DNA of 35,600 nt, from positions 1 through 35,600 of the forward strand of contig JAGAPA010000080.1 in assembly GCA_017623455.1 (NCBI GenBank). Direction: 5' to 3'. The translations under genes were made by a program, and so were the position numbers. Source of the DNA: Clostridia bacterium. Lineage in GTDB: Bacteria; Bacillota; Clostridia; Christensenellales; Pumilibacteraceae. The notes below the pieces were generated by a model. The model did no database searches and had not been told where the DNA came from. It worked only from the letters and a program-made list of their open reading frames with translations. Of the stretch, positions 31,386 through 35,600 are shown one piece after another (the stretch's first letter is position 1; each line of letters begins with the position of its first letter).

Positions 31386-32960
31386 CTATCGTATATGTTG
31401 CATCGTCATCTTTACTCGGTCCGAAATCTTTACTGTATCCACACCGAAAATAGAAGTATGCAACGTATCGTCAATTGGCTCGCTCCAGTATTTAGGAATA
31501 GATTGAATGCCATTTGCCATACCCAATACAGAGCCAACCGTTGCGCCGTTACAATCGGTATCAAAACCTGTTTCTACCGCCATACAAATAGATTTTCCAT
31601 AATCTCCTCTGCCGTATAACAATGATGCAACAACGATCATCGCGTTAGATATCGTATGACACCAACCGTGCGATGTATATTCATCGTATTGATTATGAAT
31701 CATATCAAAGCACTTCTGTTGTGACTCTCCTTCCTTAAACGCTTTCATTATAGACGTTATGGATTCATATAAACGAGAAGTATGTGGAATTTGCGCAAGT
31801 CCACCAAGAATAATTTGTTCAATATCATTGGTTGTTGCCGCAACCGCAAGCATTGCCGCCACGAACATTTCACCGTAAATTCCATTTTTAACGTGCGATA
31901 TTGAGGCGTCGCGCCACGCCATTTCCGCCGCAAGTTCAGGATTTCCGGGGTTGATATATCCAAAATAGTCGCCTCTAATCTGCGCGCCTATCCACTCACG
32001 GTACGGATTTTTATAAACAGCAGACTCGGGCGGATAAAAACCATTAACAAAATTACAGTACGCAACACGCTCCGCCGTACAATAAGCATTTTTACCTTGA
32101 TATTTTAACCACGTATTTGCAACGTCGGTAGGTGTAAAATCTTTTCCGTAGTCCCGAATAAGTTCTTGAGCAAGCACCACGTAGTTTGTATCGTCATCAA
32201 CAGGCATGCCGTCTATCTCGTCAGCATAACATCTTCCCTTAAAACCGAACTTATATTTACTAATCGTTTCGTCCGTAAGATCCGTCCTATAAATATATCT
32301 GTGCATGGGATAGTTGTTTGTTTCCTTCAAAAATGGAACAAGCTCATTGGTATGAATCCCTTCCACAGTTTTGCCAAGCATACATCCGCAAATTCTACCC
32401 ATCCAAGCCCCGTGTATTTTATCTTCAAGCTTATTTTTATCATATGCAGGAAGAGTTTTTGCATTTTTCCGTAGTCCTCTGATTTGTTCAAGGTCGGAAG
32501 GCTCGATATATGGATAACCTTCTTTTTGTTTTGCGGAAGTTACAATTTCAAATAAAACGTCGCCGAGTTTCTTTTTTAATTCATTTTTGGGAAGTCTTGA
32601 CACGGATAAAAACACGTCGCTATATCTTTCAATATCCAATCCTTCTTCTATCGACTGCTGATATTCGGTCTGCAGATTAGACGAATAAAATTCCCAATCA
32701 TGCATATTCTGATATTGCGGTTTGATCGCGCGCGTTTTATTCATTTCCTCAACGATACGATTATCGTTGCCCAATATAAGAGCATCGAGCGATACGTCAA
32801 AATATTTTGAGATTAATATAATTTTTTCTAAATCCGGAACAGATGTTCCACTTTCCCATTTTTGTACCGATTGTTGAGAAACTCCAACTATCTCGGAAAA
32901 TTGCGCCTGTGTAAGCTTCGCTTCATTTCTTAATTTATTGATAATATATCCTATTTCCAT
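31386..32960 (-). CDS. XRE-HTH domain fused to ADP-ribosylglycohydrolase
   Basis: The start at 32960 (MEIGYIINKLRNEAKLTQ) is placed by GGAGG seven bases upstream. 524 residues. Residues 1-65 are a classic Cro/XRE helix-turn-helix (TQAQFSEIVGVSQQSVQKWESG). Residues ~66-175 form a helical linker. Residues ~178-524 are an ADP-ribosylglycohydrolase/crystallin-J1-type domain: HGAWMGRICGCMLGKTVEG, the metal motif MPVDDDTNYVVL (~253), and ETGFDTDCNGATVGSVLGM (~463). These fit enzymes that remove ADP-ribose from proteins or hydrolyse related N-glycosides using two magnesium ions. The fusion suggests a regulator that senses or removes an ADP-ribose-type ligand or modification (inference). No ADP-ribosyltransferase is visible nearby. 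Confidence 0.9.
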   Translation of the reverse strand: MEIGYIINKLRNEAKLTQAQFSEIVGVSQQSVQKWESGTSVPDLEKIILISKYFDVSLDALILGNDNRIVEEMNKTRAIKPQYQNMHDWEFYSSNLQTEYQQSIEEGLDIERYSDVFLSVSRLPKNELKKKLGDVLFEIVTSAKQKEGYPYIEPSDLEQIRGLRKNAKTLPAYDKNKLEDKIHGAWMGRICGCMLGKTVEGIHTNELVPFLKETNNYPMHRYIYRTDLTDETISKYKFGFKGRCYADEIDGMPVDDDTNYVVLAQELIRDYGKDFTPTDVANTWLKYQGKNAYCTAERVAYCNFVNGFYPPESAVYKNPYREWIGAQIRGDYFGYINPGNPELAAEMAWRDASISHVKNGIYGEMFVAAMLAVAATTNDIEQIILGGLAQIPHTSRLYESITSIMKAFKEGESQQKCFDMIHNQYDEYTSHGWCHTISNAMIVVASLLYGRGDYGKSICMAVETGFDTDCNGATVGSVLGMANGIQSIPKYWSEPIDDTLHTSIFGVDTVKISDRVKMTMQHIR

Positions 32961-33329
32961 ATACACACCTCCGTAAAAACTGTAATTACATTATAACTCT
33001 TGTACACAAAAATAGCAAGCAACCTTAATTAACTTTTTATACAACCCACAGTTGTATTGTGTTTTCAAGAAGAAGATAAAGCAGTAATATTTAATAGTAA
33101 TTTTTAAGAAAAATAGCCTAAAATTTTAATCAGATTCCTATTTGACGTAAAAAGACCTATAAAAGCGTAAAAATGCTCTTATAGGTCTTAATTTTTGCTA
33201 CCAAACGCCGATTTTAGCGCGAAAATGAAAAATATAGGTCTATAAGCAAAATACTTATAGACCCATACGAGTGTATGTGTGGGACTAAATCTCGTTTTTA
33301 GGGTATGTGTGTGAGACAAAAAGTATTTT
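32961..33329. other. Gene-free spacer with tandem hairpins
   Basis: Two terminator-like hairpins: AAGACCTATAA (33152-33162) with TTATAGGTCTT (33179-33189), and GGTCTATAAG (33237-33246) with CTTATAGACC (33254-33263), both followed by T-rich sequence on the minus strand. The stems share GACCTATAA-type sequence, so they could pair with each other. A GTATGTGTG segment is repeated at 33273 and 33303. Confidence 0.7.
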
Positions 33330-33413
33330 TTATATTTGCCCTTGCATTTTTGCAAGCTGATCTTTTATCTCTTGTTTTGTGTAAATTTTACTAAAATCTT
33401 TCATTTTTGTCAC
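33330..33413 (-). pseudogene. 5' fragment of a second AAC(3)-family acetyltransferase gene
   Basis: Encodes (GTG start) MTKMKDFSKIYTKQEIK then DQLAKMQGQI and a stop, closely matching the first 20-plus residues of the intact gene at 18683-19507. The similarity continues into the non-coding upstream side (33414-33447 against 19508-19545). The rest of the gene is absent. It is a truncated duplicate. Confidence 0.8.
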
Positions 33414-33468
33414 ATTTTCCAATAAACGTATGCGACAAAACCGTAAAACAAAGGTTTTGTCAAATTCC

Positions 33469-34299
33469 TTAAATAGCTTTGATAAACTCACTTATATCGT
33501 TTATTGAGCACACTACGGTGTGGGCATCATAGTCCAAAATCTCATCTTCAAGATAGCTTGCATCAAGCCCAAAGCCCTGCAATCTGATAAGATATTTTTC
33601 CGCATCCTCCACTCGCTTAAACGATTTTTCCATAACTGACGGAAACGTAAGAAGTCTTGCTTCCACCTTGTTTTTTACAGCCTTTACTATATTTACTCTT
33701 ATATCCTCAAGCAGTTCTTCGTTGTTCCTAAACTCTGCTTTGTTTCTCGAAAGCTCGGTTTTCGTTACGACTGTGGTTATGTTTTCAACCGCTCGCATTG
33801 CCTGCTTGCACGATAAATTTCCTCCACAATAGAACACGGACGGCATACCCATGCTTGCGGCAATATACGCATCTATATCCACCTCTCCAATATACCTACC
33901 ATTGAGCTTGTAATACTGAATCTCCTTACTGCTCATAGTATGAGCAAGAACACCGCCAAGCGTTCCCTCCATCGTGTGGTAACCAAAGTAGCAAATGCAA
34001 TCGTAAGCGTCCTTTGCAAAGCTCATCCGTGACAAATTATTACCATGACAGTGCTGCACTATTCTGCTGTCAAGAGCATTTGTATCAACGTTGCCTCCGC
34101 CTCCGTGGTTATCCCAAAGTCCAACCTTTTCCACGCCTGCATCAAACAGAGCCTTTGCTGCGGCGTTAACCTCAAGCACAGCCTGTCCTATCGCAACCCT
34201 CCACTGCTCCGTGTTTTTTCCAAGCCCCTGATACGGCTCGCCCACAACGTTGTTTACACCCTCCAAATCTAGAGCAATCAGCACCCTTTTATACATCAT
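33469..34299 (-). CDS. M55-family D-aminopeptidase (DppA-like)
   Basis: 276 residues; two adjacent ATGs follow GAGGGGT. Motifs fit DppA: VLIALDLEGVNN (Asp11, Glu13), LWDNHGGGGN (Asp63, His65), YFGYHTMEGT (His108), VLAHTMS (His120), and GEVDIDAYIAASMGMPSVFYCGG (Glu139). M55 enzymes are self-compartmentalising zinc aminopeptidases that act on D-amino-acid peptides (family knowledge), for example cell-wall-derived peptides; these residues are consistent with the zinc site. Cytoplasmic, no signal peptide. The neighbouring genes do not reveal a transporter. A partial copy of the alternating repeat lies just 3' of it. Confidence 0.85.
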   Translation of the reverse strand: MMYKRVLIALDLEGVNNVVGEPYQGLGKNTEQWRVAIGQAVLEVNAAAKALFDAGVEKVGLWDNHGGGGNVDTNALDSRIVQHCHGNNLSRMSFAKDAYDCICYFGYHTMEGTLGGVLAHTMSSKEIQYYKLNGRYIGEVDIDAYIAASMGMPSVFYCGGNLSCKQAMRAVENITTVVTKTELSRNKAEFRNNEELLEDIRVNIVKAVKNKVEARLLTFPSVMEKSFKRVEDAEKYLIRLQGFGLDASYLEDEILDYDAHTVVCSINDISEFIKAI

Positions 34300-34524
34300 T
34301 TACCCCTCACTTTTTTATGATTAGGCATACAGCACAAGCTTCCCTTTATCTAATATAGTATACTACCAAATTATGTTTTAGTCAATAATATAAAAAATAT
34401 ATTCTGTTTAGTTTTACACTTTTAGACAAAGAGAAATTTTTTCTTTGTCTTTTCTCTTTGCTCTGATTACTGGGGAGGGATGCTTATAAAAAGAAAAAGC
34501 CACGCAATAAATAGCGGACATAAA
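34300..34524. other. AT-rich gene-free region
   Basis: Upstream of the M55 gene; I see no gene. A TATAGTATAC-like AT-rich stretch near 34355 could hold the promoter, but I could not place a confident -35. Confidence 0.5.
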
Positions 34525-34632
34525 AAAAGAAAGTGCCACGAGCAATTAATGCCTATGAGCAATTAATGCCTAAGTCCGTGGGGGCTACAAGGACGAAGTG
34601 TAAACACAACACCGAGCCAAACACTTTCTTTT
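34525..34632 (-). ncRNA. Possible structured RNA or terminator-bounded element
   Basis: AAAAGAAAGTG (34525-34535) and CACTTTCTTTT (34622-34632) are perfect inverted ends that enclose ~86 bp of GC-richer sequence with internal pairing (CCACG/CGTGG, GTCC/GGAC, GTGTAAACAC). Read on the minus strand it ends in a closing stem followed by seven Ts, like a small RNA with its own terminator. A 17-bp unit GAGCAATTAATGCCTAT is tandemly duplicated inside (34540-34573). It matches no riboswitch I can name; a small MITE-like element is an alternative. Confidence 0.5.
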
Positions 34633-34691
34633 GCCATTATACACAATAAAAATAATAAAGTCAATAGTTTTAAGTCTGACAAATAAAAAAA

Positions 34692-34736
34692 GAGGTTATC
34701 ACGTCCTTTCGACTATGCCTCATTCCTATACTGAGG
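34692..34736 (-). promoter_or_regulatory. Attenuator-like alternative hairpins
   Basis: On the minus strand, TGAGG (34732-34736 region) can pair its CCTCA partner (34718-34722), or CCTC/GAGG (34718-34721 with 34692-34695) can form a hairpin, with GTC/GAC within it, followed by seven Ts. The two pairings exclude each other, as in attenuators. No ligand domain is recognised. Confidence 0.4.
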
Positions 34737-35022
34737 TTAGAATATCTCTTATAGGGTTGTTATATGCAATTTTAATTACAAATAGTAAAAAATCTGAAAT
34801 AGCAAACTGATCAATATTATGAAACAGTCCACCGTAGGTGGTATCATGTGAGCTACGCGAACTATCGTGTAATCCCCCACTTTAGCGAGGGCTTTGTGTG
34901 TGTGGGATTTGATTTTTGATTTTGCGATTTTGTGCATATGGCTGCGGTTTGATTTTTTGATTTTGCGATTTTTCGCGCGGAGTTGTGCCTTGTATGTGTC
35001 TTTCCTTCATAAAATAGCTGTC

Positions 35023-35208
35023 GGTGAAAAAGATACCACATCTTACCGTAGAAAGGAAATTTCAGAATATAGTTCCACAAGTTTCTATATCGGCGAAGAT
35101 ATCACCCAAAACAATATCAAAGCCAAGTATGAAAACGGAATTTTGTCATTAATGATTCCAAAGTTTCAACCGAGAATTACTGAAAAGAGTTATATCGCAA
35201 TCGAATAA
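35023..35208 (+). pseudogene. 3' fragment of a small heat-shock protein (Hsp20) gene
   Basis: The frame reads GEKDTTSYRRKEISE..FYIGEDITQNN then IKAKYENGILSLMIPK and ends EKSYIAIE. This is the C-terminal half of the alpha-crystallin domain plus the tail of Clostridia Hsp20. The N-terminal ~95 residues are missing; the upstream in-frame sequence (from 34894) is unrelated and hydrophobic. A terminator follows. Decayed gene end, with the 5' part lost. Confidence 0.82.
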
Positions 35209-35222
35209 TTCTTAAAACATAT

Positions 35223-35263
35223 AGCCCTCGCTCTGTTCGGAACGAGGGCTGTAATTATTTTTT
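35223..35263 (+). terminator. Terminator of the Hsp20 fragment
   Basis: AGCCCTCG (35223-35230) pairs with CGAGGGCT (35243-35250), followed by a T-rich tail. Confidence 0.85.
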
Positions 35264-35324
35264 AGTTTCCAAATTATTCTTCAAGTCGTGTTATATTGTC
35301 TTTCTTAATACATTTATATTACAA

Positions 35325-35600
35325 CTATAAACTATCGAACGTAATAATTGGACATCTCTTATGAGTACTTGTTTCGTGCAGTTTTATTATTATTTCACTC
35401 TTTTCAGGTCCAATGTTTTCACCGTTTAAGTATGAATCAATTTCTGCATAAGTTATGCCCATTTCCGTTTCATCAGTTTGTCCATCGAAAAGCGCAGCCG
35501 ATGGTGCTTTTTGCATAATCCATTGCGGTGCATTGAGATAGTGTAAAAACTCGTATATTTCCGTAACCGTCAAATCGGAAATCGGATTAAAATCATGTGC
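35325..35600 (-). CDS. nadE: NH3-dependent NAD synthetase, C-terminal part
   Basis: Partial gene running off the right edge; the last 91 residues are visible. They read AHDFNPISDLTVTEIYEFL, then APSAALFDGQTDETEMGITY, YAEIDSYLNGE and STHKRCP. The FNPI.DL..TE.Y, LW/F-GQTDE.EMG.TYAEID and HKR segments are conserved near the C-terminus of NadE, which converts deamido-NAD to NAD with ATP and ammonia in the cytoplasm. The in-frame TTG at 35573 is internal, not the start. Confidence 0.88.
   Translation of the reverse strand, partial: AHDFNPISDLTVTEIYEFLHYLNAPQWIMQKAPSAALFDGQTDETEMGITYAEIDSYLNGENIGPEKSEIIIKLHETSTHKRCPIITFDSL

Noticed and set aside
34862-35080. 72-codon minus-strand frame near the Hsp20 fragment
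   Set aside because: It lies in low-complexity repeat-like sequence and overlaps the Hsp20 remnant on the other strand; no ribosome site.

Overview
This window looks like a low-GC, anaerobic Gram-positive bacterium, most likely an uncultured gut-type Clostridia (inference). The reasons are strong AGGAGG-type ribosome binding sites, near-consensus sigma-A promoters (-35, 17 bp, TATAAT), proteins with SipW-type signal peptides resembling TasA/camelysin, a glycyl radical enzyme, AraC regulators and many carbohydrate-active genes. I see no rRNA, tRNA or CRISPR array.

Layout. Bases 1-2300 hold two minus-strand TasA/camelysin-like secreted proteins, separated by an unusual nested hairpin with a 40-bp strictly alternating pyrimidine-purine tract. 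Bases 2346-4890 hold a NagD-type HAD phosphatase and a PlsC-type acyltransferase, with a repeat-rich spacer between them. Bases 4886-8900 hold a divergent AraC regulator / GH2 beta-galactosidase pair. Bases 9163-11510 are a compact five-gene minus-strand operon of unknown function (small membrane protein, winged-helix regulator, three unrecognised proteins). Bases 11540-12740 carry three copies of a ~50-bp repeat, then a HAD phosphatase with a perfect promoter. Bases 12853-14910 are a phosphotriesterase-like hydrolase plus an EamA transporter. Bases 15278-21520 are a minus-strand group: a lipoprotein split by a -1 frameshift, an M14 carboxypeptidase-like protein, a CE15-like esterase, an AAC(3)-family acetyltransferase and a YgjV membrane domain fused to a beta-propeller. 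Bases 21537-29490 hold two AraC regulators, a glycyl radical enzyme and three sialidase-fold (BNR/Asp-box) proteins, two of them flanked by direct repeats. Bases 29739-31330 contain decayed pieces: a 55-codon ORF, a GH43-like 5' fragment and a truncated IS200-type tnpA. The right part has an XRE-HTH/ADP-ribosylglycohydrolase fusion, a duplicated 5' fragment of the AAC(3)-type gene, an M55 D-aminopeptidase, two structured elements, an Hsp20 3' fragment and the C-terminal end of NAD synthetase.

How it fits together. Most of the middle is a glycan-use region: GH2, four sialidase-fold proteins, a CE15-like esterase, a GH43 remnant and AraC sensors. The beta-propeller proteins lack signal peptides, so they probably act in the cytoplasm on imported oligosaccharides or are non-catalytic. 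The amidase/peptidase-like enzymes (M14, M55) may act on peptide or cell-wall fragments.

The strongest unexplained signals are a family of alternating palindromes with core TACGTATG that sit mostly just 3' of genes, direct repeats bracketing the sialidase-fold genes, two unusual domain fusions, the unknown five-gene operon, and a glycyl radical enzyme with no activating enzyme nearby. All family assignments come from reading motifs by eye; no database search was done.
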